A DNA stretch of 64,000 bases, taken from contig NAJO01000024.1 of NCBI GenBank assembly GCA_002077065.1, forward strand, positions 682,001 to 746,000. The letters run 5' to 3'. The notes under the pieces were generated by a model. The model searched no databases and had not been told where the DNA came from. It worked only from the letters and a program-made list of their open reading frames with translations. Position 1 is the first letter of the stretch. Each line of letters opens with the position of its first letter. Shown one piece after another: positions 41,101 through 50,556 of the stretch. The position numbers and the translations under genes are program-made. This DNA comes from Cryoendolithus antarcticus. Taxonomy: Eukaryota; Ascomycota; Dothideomycetes; Cladosporiales; Cladosporiaceae.

Positions 41101-42101
41101 AAAGACTCATCGGAAGGCCTCTTCTCCCCTGGCGAAGGCGTGTTGGTCTTCAATGCACGATTTGGAGTCGATGTAACAGCCTTCGGATGTGCCACACATG
41201 TACGTCTCGGCTTCGTTGCAACGGGAGACGATGCAGCCGGTGCGCTCGACGCATCAGGCGACTCCGTAATCTTACGTGCGCTGTCTCTGTTTGTGATCGA
41301 CTGCGGATCCGGCACTTTAGTCGTACGCTGCAGACTATCATTGGTGTTGCCCCTCACAACGGGCATCTGGCCTGCAAGTGCCTGCCTTACTCTCCTCGAC
41401 TTCTCAATTTCAGCCTGAGCTTTCTGATTCGCAATATCTCTAGCAGTCCTGAATCCGGTGGAGGGCCTTGCATCCTTGCTCGTGAATGCTTTGGGGAGCT
41501 CGCTGCTGGGATCTCGTGCAATGCTCACAGCTTTCCTTGGAGTCTCTGTCGAGAACTTGGCGTCCGAACCTGCGCGACGTGCCCTCTTACTCGGTGGCGA
41601 AGACATTCGATCTTTCGCTTCATCGTCTCGAGCCCGCTTCCGGGTACTCTGATTGATCGACAGGATTGGAGCTGTTGGTGCGAATGCAGGGCGGGGCACT
41701 CTAGCGAGGTTCTTCTTAGTAGGCGCATCGTCATCAGATATGATGCAAAACTCGTTCGCGTTTGCCGTACGCACGTCATTCGATGGCCGAGCCGTCGCGG
41801 AGCGCTTGGCCAGAGATCCATCGATATCACTCTTGGCCTGTCGCTTGCTGGAATCGATTTGATGAGGTTTCCCAAGAACATTTCGCTTCTGCGCTGATTG
41901 CGATGTTTCCTCGGCGTCGCCAGTGAGGTCAATGACTTGCGCGGGCTTGTCAGAGCTTGCTTGCTTCGATCGACTGGCACGCCCAGGCTTACTGGGCGCC
42001 CGTGTCACGGATATCTTCTTCGCAGGGACGCTGCTGGTTTTTTCGTCTTCTTCACTGTCCATGCACAGGTCGATTCGAACCATCGATTTTTCGCTGGTCA
42101 T
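38175..42101 (-). CDS. KMT6: Histone H3 lysine-27 methyltransferase (EZH2/KMT6/Set-7 type)
   Basis: Single exon, 1308 residues, the catalytic subunit of PRC2, which deposits H3K27me3 on facultative heterochromatin. The first 500 residues are disordered, basic and Ser-rich, with several nuclear-signal-like clusters. A pre-CXC region follows. The cysteine-rich CXC domain is at about 895-970: CHHPGKTCEASRCTC, CEKSCGCASDC and CSCFQLGRECDADLCGSC. The SET domain is at about 998-1120: GLYAGEAIRADEFIGEYVGE, then RFMNHRPKNAANVYP for the cofactor-binding NH motif and GEELFFDYG for the catalytic tyrosine. The C-terminus ends in an AT-hook-like RRRGRPKKYTR, an addition to the usual layout. The start ATG at 42101 is the first in frame. 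Confidence 0.93.
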   Translation of the reverse strand: MTSEKSMVRIDLCMDSEEDEKTSSVPAKKISVTRAPSKPGRASRSKQASSDKPAQVIDLTGDAEETSQSAQKRNVLGKPHQIDSSKRQAKSDIDGSLAKRSATARPSNDVRTANANEFCIISDDDAPTKKNLARVPRPAFAPTAPILSINQSTRKRARDDEAKDRMSSPPSKRARRAGSDAKFSTETPRKAVSIARDPSSELPKAFTSKDARPSTGFRTARDIANQKAQAEIEKSRRVRQALAGQMPVVRGNTNDSLQRTTKVPDPQSITNRDSARKITESPDASSAPAASSPVATKPRRTCVAHPKAVTSTPNRALKTNTPSPGEKRPSDESLQLRSSPRKHPKVSAPTILLQKSPSTNEAVPGPDYLQGAKPEAAQPEVQTNKGHGDKQESAKIGFLGTLKANFSALMGPPKAKASSSIHALPGMDALQDHETATTSALAPSTRRTKRDPPNSVPDTNGLLHVMTPIPDASSESNATPAPSITTAAPIETTTSMSTPVHITGRPVTIQLTLLQQVEQTLEKYAAEMRADTGYTTKAMLKRARSSASCSATDLLPGDNAVASSIFARLPAMPLFAVSANAKTPADSVRVNVETSIGKASVKSHYLVKPTICDTSEVVDVPGYTHYVSLEGNILAPNVLHMNVWPYFGDEYVKEDTFGQLYHVDTADRERKLRRLLQTQRAEEYANSALEDLGITWSDVLHFLLDRNWISIAGLHDSMKRAVSKAATFRSEDFPSRTGDGDKWVYVLSYVSSKSKPEFLGKAALLCDCFQSSFKIPLWHLARQSRVVSEAFEAHVTQPLPILDRTCRVCFRFNCSMHGEYREEETDDAEPGMEEDPAVATDLVHPERVNRRKRMSFLPTPDSDKKLSLPVRPPMKKKTAWDPNTFAKLEERSPFYPCHHPGKTCEASRCTCAQQHVHCEKSCGCASDCARKYHGCACNTIAKGLVCFEDSRCSCFQLGRECDADLCGSCGISSVLRPEHKQGTKIDGSCRNSDIQRANAKLVLLGDSGVHGMGLYAGEAIRADEFIGEYVGEVITTNEGERRGAVYEHQFLSYLFSLNKTQEVDATYYGNEMRFMNHRPKNAANVYPRVKLVNTVHRIALYGQRPIKPGEELFFDYGPQFPEKSLKGEEKVGNKDPVAASAPHVRNKNLVSNFYDVEDTEDAAGNVIARKAASARRPKGKAPNFETATPKRKPQGGARPGAGRKPAMPDVALPDVLVAPSPAPGADDGEMLDARASPGHRLSAYYTSDDKIVDAAAEEDAKDDEDFDPDASGDEVGGAQGASGSSGESEAAVETPEKRRRGRPKKYTR

Positions 42102-43438
42102 TGCATCGCTCTAGTGAATGACAAACTCACGGATCTTTCGTCTCGGTGGACAACGAGATGTGAGTGGCAGATCTCAGCTCGTGTGTATATAGCCAGTTTC
42201 AGGTTCTGCTATCTGCAGATTAAAGAGGCGTGAGTTTGTTGGAACGCAGTCCTCATAATCGCGTTTGACGGACGTGATAGATGAGGTGCACGCGAGGTGC
42301 TGCTTGAATCTTGAACATCTGGGAACGCTGCAGAGGCTTCATCTACGCGTCCGAAGCCGAGACGCTTTCACTTGCAGGTTGATGAATATCGCTGTTAATG
42401 GTTGAGATGTTCGCAAATAGGCCACAACGCGCAATCGAAGTCGAAAGAACACCCAGAGATCCGACATTCAGGTAACATATATTTATGCATTGCAGTAGCG
42501 CGAACTAATCCCTGCTAGCGCGATCCGAGTGCTGCTTGCCTCCGATAGAAGTACTTCCAGGAGCAGTACAGTACCAAAGAAGCACACCACGACCTTACGT
42601 GCACGACGCGAGTCTTGCAAGTCCTTCATAATGGCACCTCAAAAGCAACAGGTAAAGCTCAACAAGCACACCGCTGTCTGTGCGAGGACTTATTCATGCT
42701 TCGTCGAAGGCAGTAAACATCGCACCAGCAAGCCTTCGTTGAAGCATTGACAGCAATTCATTTCGCTGACTCAGTTCGGCTTCTGAATGGGAACTGAGTC
42801 AGCAGAGTGGCTCGTTGTCGCCGACTTGTCAATAATTTGGCGGCATGCTGTGGCAACTTTCGTTGCCATTCTTGACTTGCAATGGCGAATGATGATACAA
42901 CAAACGACTATTTGATCGACTGATGCCACGACCGTGGATGCAAGCCCTGGCCCTGTTCTTGGGCATACCTGGCCTGGAGTTCACCATCAGCTTAAGCATT
43001 TCAGTACGCGATGACCTTGACATTGACCCACGGCGCTGTGCTCGTAGGCCGATTCGAGGAATTGAGCAATGTGTCGAGTATGCTGCCCACGTGGTCAATT
43101 CGTTTATATGCGCCCTCGGCAGTATAATAACGATACGTCGAATGAGTTGATGGTCGCACTTCTTTGATCAATCGTCACAGAACGGTTCGCAGCGACAAAA
43201 AACTTCGAGTGTTGTATTGGAAGTCTGGACAGCCCACACTTAGACTTCCAAGATGAACCGCAAGAGGTACTTCAGGTGTTTGATATTTTCTCGTTGCTAC
43301 TCTACAGCGCCGATGTGCAGCAGAGCAAATCCGAGCTTACCCTCGGCGTCGCCTTTCAGTGATCGACGTGTCCCGGTCTAACAGACTCATGCAGCGTACG
43401 ATCCCAAGCAGACACTCCATACCCTTTCGCTTGATGAT
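42102..43438. other. Intergenic region, KMT6 promoter side
   Basis: About 1.3 kb between the KMT6 start codon and the RPS11 stop codon, both on the minus strand, so it holds the KMT6 promoter. Frames of up to 89 codons are unrecognised. A perfect 13-bp inverted repeat carrying two TGA(C/G)TCA sites is listed separately. Confidence 0.45.
42765..42803. promoter_or_regulatory. Perfect 13-bp inverted repeat with two Gcn4/CPC1-type sites
   Basis: GCTGACTCAGTTC at 42765-42777 is the exact reverse complement of GAACTGAGTCAGC at 42791-42803, with a 13-base spacer. Each arm contains the bZIP core TGACTCA or TGAGTCA recognised by Gcn4/CPC1/AP-1 factors. It lies about 660 bases upstream of the KMT6 start codon and 640 bases beyond the RPS11 stop codon. 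Confidence 0.6.
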
Positions 43439-44080
43439 CTAGAACTTGTTGAACTGCTTGACCTGCTTGCCAGTACGAGGAAGCACGCGCAGAACGTTGA
43501 AGCGGACCTGAACACCGTTAGCTCCCCTGACCAACATATCTCTTCTGGCTTATACGTACAGTTTTGCTCAAAGGCCGGCACTGGCCCACAGTCACCTGGT
43601 CACCCTCCTCAACACGGAACGCTGGTGAGACATGTGCGGAGAGGTTCTTGTGGCGACGCTCGTAACGGGCGTATTTAGGGATGAAGTGGAGGTACTCGCG
43701 GCGAATGACCAGCGTGCGGTGCATTTTCGTGGACACGACGGTGCCTGTGAGGATACGGCCGCGGATGGAGACGAGGCCGGTGAAGGGGCACTTCTTGTCT
43801 GTAGTCGTTGTGTAAGTTGCCAGTCTTGCTCATGTGCCTTCCTGTCATGCCATCCCTCCGCTGTGCACCAGTTCTCCTTCCTCTTCTCAATGCCTCACTC
43901 ACCGATATATGTGCCGTTGATCGCAGTCGCCGGTGTCCTGAAGCCTAGCCCGACATCCTTGAACCACCGCTTGCCTCCCTTTCCAGCCCTGCTGATACCT
44001 CCAGTGCGCTTCGAGTTGAGGAAGACGTGAGGCTGCTTCTGGAACGCGCGCTCGCTCTGAACGGTCAATTCGGTCGCCAT
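43439..44080 (-). CDS. RPS11: 40S ribosomal protein S11 (uS17), three exons
   Basis: Small-subunit ribosomal protein. Minus-strand exons 44080-43903, 43798-43560 and 43507-43439 encode 161 residues, the standard length. The protein starts [20 protein letters not shown]. Exon 1 joins exon 2 to give [19 protein letters not shown]. The uS17 core is visible as [19 protein letters not shown] and [19 protein letters not shown]. The last exon encodes [19 protein letters not shown] and stops two residues later. All introns have GT...AG ends and keep phase. Confidence 0.97.
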
Positions 44081-44535
44081 GATTGCTGTGATGTGCTGCA
44101 ATCGATGGTAGGCGACGTGGTCGTGAGTATTGGCGTTCGAGGTGCGGGTGATGTTTCGGTCTTTGGTCCCCGCGTGCATACGCAAAAGTTCGTGTGCGAG
44201 CGCCAAGATGGCGGAATCTCGGCAGAATCCGGCCGTGACAGAAGACATGAACCTCTGGAGTGCTACACATTTACTCTCAGCGTCCTGAACACAGTGTGCA
44301 TCTTGTCACAATGAGCTGTATACTGCCATTATCATTCTGGACAGTGTGCTGAGAGATAGATGTTGTCTGGACATCTGTGTAGCGAGAACAACTCCGCGCC
44401 TGCCACTTCTGAGATCACACCACGCATTCTGTCACTCACGCTTGTGTTTACATCTCAGCTAAACACTGGCAACCACTTCACGCGTGAAGGCCAGCTGCAT
44501 TCATTATCTCCTGCTTCGGCCATACCCTCGCGCAG
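44081..44535. promoter_or_regulatory. Divergent promoter region RPS11 / Spc7
   Basis: A 455-bp space between divergent start codons of a ribosomal-protein gene and a kinetochore gene. The plus-strand side is pyrimidine-rich before the Spc7 start. No specific site was identified. Confidence 0.45.
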
Positions 44536-47500
44536 ATGTTCGAAGACATGGCGCTCGCTGCCGACAAGGAGAACGTCGCGCCCGCACCGGGTAGCGACCC
44601 GGCACAACGTAGCTCATCGCCGCGCAAAGGCGGGAAGAAGCCTCGCAGCAAAAGCATTGGACCTGGAGGACTCGAGGACGAAGACAGCAGCGTGAAGCAG
44701 AATGTCATGATGAATCGACGGAAGTCTGCATTCGTTCCAGCAGTCAAGGGCATTCTCCCCAGCCAGGCAGACGCAGATCGCAAAGCGGCGCGTCGCAAGT
44801 CCATGGCTAATAGACGCGTCTCGTTTGCACCGGAGGCGACATTACATACTTGGGATGTCATTGAGTACATGCGCGACCACACGACTTCGACCGAGTCTTC
44901 AGAATCGACGCGCCGGGCATCGAGCATCACGCGGCCAGCAGAAGCTAGCTCCTCGCCGAAATCGCCTGGTACGCACAATGGCAGTGGCGAGGAGCCCCCT
45001 TCAACGCCACCTGAGCAGGCATCGTCGCCTGAGAAGCTTCCACCATCACCTGCGCCTCAACGAGACTTACACCAAAAGAAGGTGCGTCGAGGCTCTGGTG
45101 TACCTCCGATGGACTTCAACAACCCCGAAGATCTGAGCTCGCCAAGCGTGCTAGAGGGCAGTAGTGATGTCTCCGATAGTGAAGGGGAGGGTGACGGCGA
45201 GGATGATGATGACTTGGAGGATGCCACAGGCACTGCTATGAGCCTCGATATGGGTGGCGACAATACTTTGCTGTCCACTACGGAAAGCGAGGGCTCCAGC
45301 ACATCGTCTAGTGCGAGATTGGAGCGGAATCTTCGCGCTGCGGCACAGCAAGCCGGTACGAGAGGTATTGAATATGATGAGGCATATGAAGAGGAAGGCG
45401 AGCAGTCTATGGAGATGGCGGGTGACGAGATCACGAATGCGTTCGAGCAATGGGAGCAGCAGGAGATCATACAGCCGCATAGGTCTGCCGCGCTGGATCA
45501 GGAGAATGTTAATCCCTTTTCTCCTGCATTCAAAGCTGTGGTGACAGCGCCACTCATCTCTCACCCTGAGACTATCATCGAGGAAGAAGAAGAGGAGATG
45601 AGCATGGACGTCACTCGCGCCGTGGGTGGCATCACAAGGTCTAAGACGCCTGTCGAAGTAAGCTCTCCGGCCGACGATGGGACGATGGAATTCACTCGCG
45701 CTGTAGGCAAGGTGCACACTACGACCACGCATGTCACCACGAGCTCGAAGAAGCGACGCCTTTCGACCACTGATGCAGGATCGCCTGATGTAAAGACCAC
45801 CACCTCGCGATCCAAGCGACGACGTTCCTCAATTGCGAGGTCGTCCCTAGGAGACGAGACGATGGACCTTACGATCGCTATGGGCGGTATTGAGGATACT
45901 GGACCTCCTGCGCGAGCAGAGCGAAGGCGCAGCGTCGCTAGGCGACGATCATCAGGCGTTGTATCCGAGCAGGGCGAAATGACTATGGACTTTACGCGAC
46001 CGATGGGAGGTCTGCAAGCCTCGAAGCGTCAGTCTACTGATAGCTTCGACGAGAACGAAGAGCTGACCATGGAGTTGACCACGGTGTTGGGTGGCATCAA
46101 GGCTGCTCAACGACAAGCTGATGCGACACCATCCACGCCGCTAGACGAGGAGCCGCCCATGGAGCTGACTGCAGCTGTGAATACGACACCAAAAGATCAG
46201 GAGCGGTTTCGAGACGTGGAGGATACTGGACCAGTGAAGCTGCTTACACCGATCTTGGAAAAGCAAGCGAAGGGCGACAGACTATCGGCAAAAGCCAGGA
46301 GGGCTTCCTTCAGTTCAGAGGAGCCACCCAAGGAGCCAAAGACCGAAGAGAAGCTGCAGATGCGAGGTTTCTCGCCCTTCAAGCTTGGTCGTATGAGCCA
46401 GTACAAGAGCTTGCCTCTCAAGCAGGAAGTCTCGTATTCTGATATGCCGGCGCAATCGCAGCAGGTGCTCGCGGGCGAGTCAACGCCAGTGCCTGCAGTT
46501 GTCCGCCAAGCTGTCAGCAGTCTAGGAAGCGGGCTTAGGAATCAGGCGAATGCTCAGCTTGAGGCCGAAGCACAACTGTCGGAGGAGTTGCCACGCTTGC
46601 GGAGTAGTCCGCTGAAGGCCAGATCTCCACCTCGAAGGAGTTCAACGCCAGCGCAAAGTCCTTCTCCACGTAAAGGAACCACTCCAAAGACCGCATCGCC
46701 TGCGAAGGTAACGCCACAGAAAATCACCACTCCAAAGCCGGCTACTCCCAGCCCTGTCGCCAACAGGCATTCCTCGCCCGCTGTTCGCACTCCGTTGCGT
46801 AGCGCTACGCCGCGCACGACTACGCCTCAGCGTGCAAGCACTCCCGGGCAGACCGCTGCTAGGGCCAGTCCGCTGGAGTCTCGCAAGATGCTCGACTCGA
46901 TCAAGCTAATGTCAACGCCACGCAAGGAGACACTCAAGTCGATGACTCCCAAGAAGCAGACTCCAGCGAAGCAAGCATCTCCTGTCAAGCGTCATACTCC
47001 AGCGACTCGAAGTGCGCCCAGAGCTCGACAAGTCATCCTGGCCTCGCCTGCCAAACAGCTCAGCGACGACCTTGTCAAACTTTCCTCGGATGACCAGCCT
47101 AAGCAGCCAGTCCACCTTCAAGAGTTTCTCGACGCCGCCGGTATCCGTTTCATGGACCTTACAACCACCAAACGACGCATGACAGTCATGCCCACGCCTT
47201 CCAAGAACCGTAAGTCCACAGACGTCCTCGAGCCCGAAGTCACCCTGGCGACCGCAGTCATAGCAGCAGCCTGCACCGAGCCCGAAAAGGAGCTCTTCTC
47301 CCACGCCTGCCACGAGTTGAGACGCTACATTCACGAGGGCAAAGGCGCGATCAAGGAGCTCGAAGCTGAAACTTTCCGCGAGACGCCACCTTTGCTGCAA
47401 GCGTATATGTCTGCTGGATCTCCCAGGAAGGCTGTGATTGATGCGCAACTGAGGGACATCAAGACGCATGCGAGGCTGAGGAGTAAGGAGATGTGGTATG

Positions 47501-48636
47501 GCTGGCGGGGCCAGCTCTTGGAGGAGCTGATGCATGTGTTGCATGGGATTGCTGAGGGGTTGCTGAGGGATGATGAGGTGTTGTTGGAGAAGGAGGAGAT
47601 TATCGCTGAGGTTCTGCCGGCATTGTTGGAGCAGCGGGATGGACTTGAGATCGAGGCTGCGAGACTGCAGGAAGCTGCTAACGCTGTGTCGCCTGAAGAG
47701 AAGGAGGATCTGGACGCTGCTCGCAAACGGCTCGTCGAGATCGATGACGAGCTTGAGGCAAAGCGCCTACTACTCCAGAGCCTCGAAGAAGAGTCGCAGG
47801 CCCTCGCCATTACTGAAGAGACGCTCATCGACGCCAGGACAGAGTACACGGCTGCCATCGCCTCCGCTGACAAAGTCCGTGATTCCTGCCGGAGCATCTC
47901 TCTCGACGAGATCACGATTCTTCAAAGTGAGTCATTCCAGAGATACCTGCCCTTCCCTTCTCTACTAACAATTCTCTCAGACCATATCGAAACCCTTGAA
48001 GCTACCCACCATTGGTCCATCACCTCCGCCTCCTCCCATCCGACGACCCTCACAATGACCTACGCTTCCACACTCCAACTCTTCTTCCACCCCACTGCCT
48101 TCAACACACACTCCTCCTCCGCCCAGAACGCTCCCGTCGGACTCACGTACCTCGGCACCGCTGATCCTCTGCCGACGACACTGCGCTTCTTCCTCCAGCT
48201 GATCCGAGCAGCACTACAAGCGTTGCCGCAATCTGAGACGACTGTACCACAGTTGTTGAAGCTGGTCAGCTCGGGCTGGGAAGCTGCGCAGAAGATCGCC
48301 GAGTCCGAGAGGAGGCTAGGCATTGAAGGGTTGACTGCCACGAGGATCTTAGCAGACGACAAGCTGCAAGTATCGAGCTTCATCCTCTTGCCGAACGTCA
48401 GGACGAAAGTCAGGGTCGATTTCGAAGTTTCCGCGACCGTTGGAGAGACTGATGGTGAAGTCTGTGTTGGGACTGAAGTCGGGTGCAAGGTCGTATATGG
48501 TGAGCTATATAACGAGACAAAGATGAAGGACGCCATTGACGCAAAGAGTGGCGAGACGGGTGAAGGCTGGGCTGACGCGATGAGGGAACTGAGGGAGAAA
48601 CTCCTTGTTCATGGCAAGAAGGTGGGGCGGAAGTGA
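44536..48636 (+). CDS. SPC7: Kinetochore scaffold Spc7/Spc105 (KNL1)
   Basis: Outer-kinetochore scaffold that recruits Bub1-Bub3 and PP1 in mitosis. Two exons, 44536-47926 and 47981-48636, encode 1348 residues. A PP1-docking RVSF motif is at residues 94-97. Six MELT-like repeats start at Met357 (MDVT), 384 (MEFT), 443 (MDLT), 484 (MDFT), 512 (MELT) and 542 (MELT), most followed by a (V/M)GG(I/L) signature. Residues about 690-850 are rich in SPRK/TPKK-type phosphosite repeats. The C-terminal third has the coiled coil and RWD-like region (EEKEDLDAARKRLVEIDDEL, HIETLEATHHWSIT). The intron 47927-47980 has perfect signals (GTGAGT, CTACTAAC, CTCTCAG) yet is 54 bases with no stop, so an unspliced frame also stays open and would add 18 residues. 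Confidence 0.92.
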   Translation: MFEDMALAADKENVAPAPGSDPAQRSSSPRKGGKKPRSKSIGPGGLEDEDSSVKQNVMMNRRKSAFVPAVKGILPSQADADRKAARRKSMANRRVSFAPEATLHTWDVIEYMRDHTTSTESSESTRRASSITRPAEASSSPKSPGTHNGSGEEPPSTPPEQASSPEKLPPSPAPQRDLHQKKVRRGSGVPPMDFNNPEDLSSPSVLEGSSDVSDSEGEGDGEDDDDLEDATGTAMSLDMGGDNTLLSTTESEGSSTSSSARLERNLRAAAQQAGTRGIEYDEAYEEEGEQSMEMAGDEITNAFEQWEQQEIIQPHRSAALDQENVNPFSPAFKAVVTAPLISHPETIIEEEEEEMSMDVTRAVGGITRSKTPVEVSSPADDGTMEFTRAVGKVHTTTTHVTTSSKKRRLSTTDAGSPDVKTTTSRSKRRRSSIARSSLGDETMDLTIAMGGIEDTGPPARAERRRSVARRRSSGVVSEQGEMTMDFTRPMGGLQASKRQSTDSFDENEELTMELTTVLGGIKAAQRQADATPSTPLDEEPPMELTAAVNTTPKDQERFRDVEDTGPVKLLTPILEKQAKGDRLSAKARRASFSSEEPPKEPKTEEKLQMRGFSPFKLGRMSQYKSLPLKQEVSYSDMPAQSQQVLAGESTPVPAVVRQAVSSLGSGLRNQANAQLEAEAQLSEELPRLRSSPLKARSPPRRSSTPAQSPSPRKGTTPKTASPAKVTPQKITTPKPATPSPVANRHSSPAVRTPLRSATPRTTTPQRASTPGQTAARASPLESRKMLDSIKLMSTPRKETLKSMTPKKQTPAKQASPVKRHTPATRSAPRARQVILASPAKQLSDDLVKLSSDDQPKQPVHLQEFLDAAGIRFMDLTTTKRRMTVMPTPSKNRKSTDVLEPEVTLATAVIAAACTEPEKELFSHACHELRRYIHEGKGAIKELEAETFRETPPLLQAYMSAGSPRKAVIDAQLRDIKTHARLRSKEMWYGWRGQLLEELMHVLHGIAEGLLRDDEVLLEKEEIIAEVLPALLEQRDGLEIEAARLQEAANAVSPEEKEDLDAARKRLVEIDDELEAKRLLLQSLEEESQALAITEETLIDARTEYTAAIASADKVRDSCRSISLDEITILQSESFQRYLPFPSLLTILSDHIETLEATHHWSITSASSHPTTLTMTYASTLQLFFHPTAFNTHSSSAQNAPVGLTYLGTADPLPTTLRFFLQLIRAALQALPQSETTVPQLLKLVSSGWEAAQKIAESERRLGIEGLTATRILADDKLQVSSFILLPNVRTKVRVDFEVSATVGETDGEVCVGTEVGCKVVYGELYNETKMKDAIDAKSGETGEGWADAMRELREKLLVHGKKVGRK

Positions 48637-48754
48637 GCTGTCCAACAGCGTTCTTGTATAGGTTGGGCTCTCATGAATGAATGACATTGTTTCTCTTTTT
48701 ACGCCTACACAGCCTTGCCTGTTCCTAATGATTCGGATCCCGCATGCGACAACA

Positions 48755-49821
48755 TCAGTCCGTCAGCCCAGCGATCTCCGGCTTCATCGTTAGCAGATTC
48801 GAGTTCGCCTCGATAGTGTGCTTCTTCGCTTTCAGCTCCTCGACATCCCAGTGCGCCCACAAAAACCTGCCTCTGACAAAGTCGGCCTCCGGACTCGCGA
48901 GCCAAACTACGAACTGTCCCGGCAAGTTTGCTGCACGCCCTGGAGTCAGCAACATTCTCACCGTGCAAACGTAACGTGGTACTCACGATCGTCCCACTCC
49001 AGATCGTCCTTCCCAAGCCCGAAGACATCAGCAGCCATCTGCGTGAAAGCCACAGCGGGATGAAATGTGAACGCTCGAACTCCTTGCGCTGTTCCAGCGT
49101 GTGGTAATGCTTCGATATGGATGTCAGACATCAGCTTCGACATGGCGAGCTTGCTTGCGCCGTAGCCTGCTGTGCCCATGCCGCTCATATAGCTGCGTGA
49201 AGTGTTAGATACTATACTCCAGGACACCTCAAGAAGTGAGGTACTGGACTTACGCGCCACCGGTCGAGATGTGGATGATCGTCCTTTCAGCCTTCGCCGG
49301 TCGGGCTAAGTAAGCGCTGATGAGCGACATGTTGGCTAGGACATTCAGCTCGAAGTCTGCGCGCAGCTCTTCGGGTGGGATGGCGGCGGTTGGGGCAATT
49401 GGCTGGGATCGCCCGGCTGAGAGGACCAGGATGTCGATATCGCCGGCTTCGTCGAGGACTCGGGCGATGTCCTGAGGAGAAGAGATGGAGCCCGTGTGGG
49501 CATGGATAATAGTTGGGGGGTAGAGAGCCTCGAGAGAGGCCTTGGTGGAAAGAAGAGGGCCTGCGGTACGGGCGAGGATGTGGATGTTAGAAGCGGAGGC
49601 TGTAGCGAGAGCAGTGGTGATTGCTAGGCCGATGCCGGTGGCTAGTGAGGTATCAGAGGTGTTCAGAAGGAGGTGAGGACGTGTTAGATCATACCACCCC
49701 CGGTGATGAGGATATTCTTGCCCTTGAGGCTTAGCTCAGGCCGGGTTGGAGATATGGCCGGGTAGGGCTTCGTGTGGTAGGTCGCAGTGGGACGGGGGAG
49801 TGTCTTGAGAAAGTCGATCAT
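48755..49821 (-). CDS. Short-chain dehydrogenase/reductase, four exons
   Basis: Classical NAD(P)-dependent SDR with a Rossmann fold. Minus-strand exons 49821-49695, 49641-49254, 49192-48987 and 48939-48755 encode 301 residues. Splicing intron 1 restores the cofactor loop GKNILITGGATGIGLAI. LVLSAGRSQP is the NNAG-like strand, and the catalytic part is HISTGGAYMSGMGTAGYGASK, with Tyr and Lys in YGASK. The C-terminal part contains FHPAVAFTQMAADVFG. The substrate is not predictable. The first intron splits the Gly-rich motif, a useful check on the model. Confidence 0.9.
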
Positions 49822-50556
49822 GCTAACGAACGATACGGACGGGTATTATTGGCTTTATGAAGAGGTATGCGAGAGACTAGGGAGTACTTGCGATGCTTGA
49901 CCGACGATGCTGGAAGACGAAAGCTGAGAGTGTACTTATACCTTGCTGCTGAACGGAGTTTGCTACGCGGCGTGAGAAGGGCATGTCTCTTGATTGCAAA
50001 GCAGTGTCTCGAGATATGCCATTGGGGAGACGATCGCTGTCCGAGTTGGAGCGAAGTCATGGAGGGGCAGTGGAAGCATCGTAATTTTGGTGGCGAGAGC
50101 GTCAGCTCCCTCAGGTCCGATCACGTGCTCGGACTTGAACTGGGAGCCATGCACTAATCCGACTTCGGAAGCTACGATCAGTACCTCTTCACAGCTGGTA
50201 TGCATTCCTGCACCGTTGCCATTGTTTGGACAGCACTGGAAATCGGCTGACATTGCCGATGACTGGGGTGATCTTCCATGGTATTGGCTCATCACACAAC
50301 GTATGCTAGTCGTATCAATCAGCGCAGAATGATGGAAAGAATGACAGACCCTAGCAAAGTTATCTTGTCGATGACGAAGAACGCTATGCCCAATCGAGCT
50401 GACAAGCACCGTGATGGTTGGACCGTGGTGGCCATGCGAATTCGCTGACCATTGGAAGACGTGATATATAATGATCGTACAACAACCACATCAACGCCGA
50501 CACAAATACAACTAGCCGGGCTGAACGTTGTTACCCGACAAAGGCACATCAACACG
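49822..50556. promoter_or_regulatory. Divergent region SDR / ZIP transporter
   Basis: A 735-bp space between divergent starts. I looked for palindromic Zap1-type zinc response elements upstream of the transporter and did not see one. The short frames present are unrecognised. Confidence 0.45.

Noticed and set aside
41097..41897. Plus-strand 266-codon frame within KMT6
   Set aside because: It lies wholly antisense to the continuous KMT6 frame and has no recognisable domain or plausible start context.
45057..45732. Minus-strand frames of 137 and 193 codons inside Spc7
   Set aside because: They are antisense shadows of acidic and Ser-rich repeats in the real gene.
49822..50556. Zinc-responsive element upstream of the ZIP gene
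   Set aside because: I looked for ACCTTNAAGGT-like palindromes and found none.
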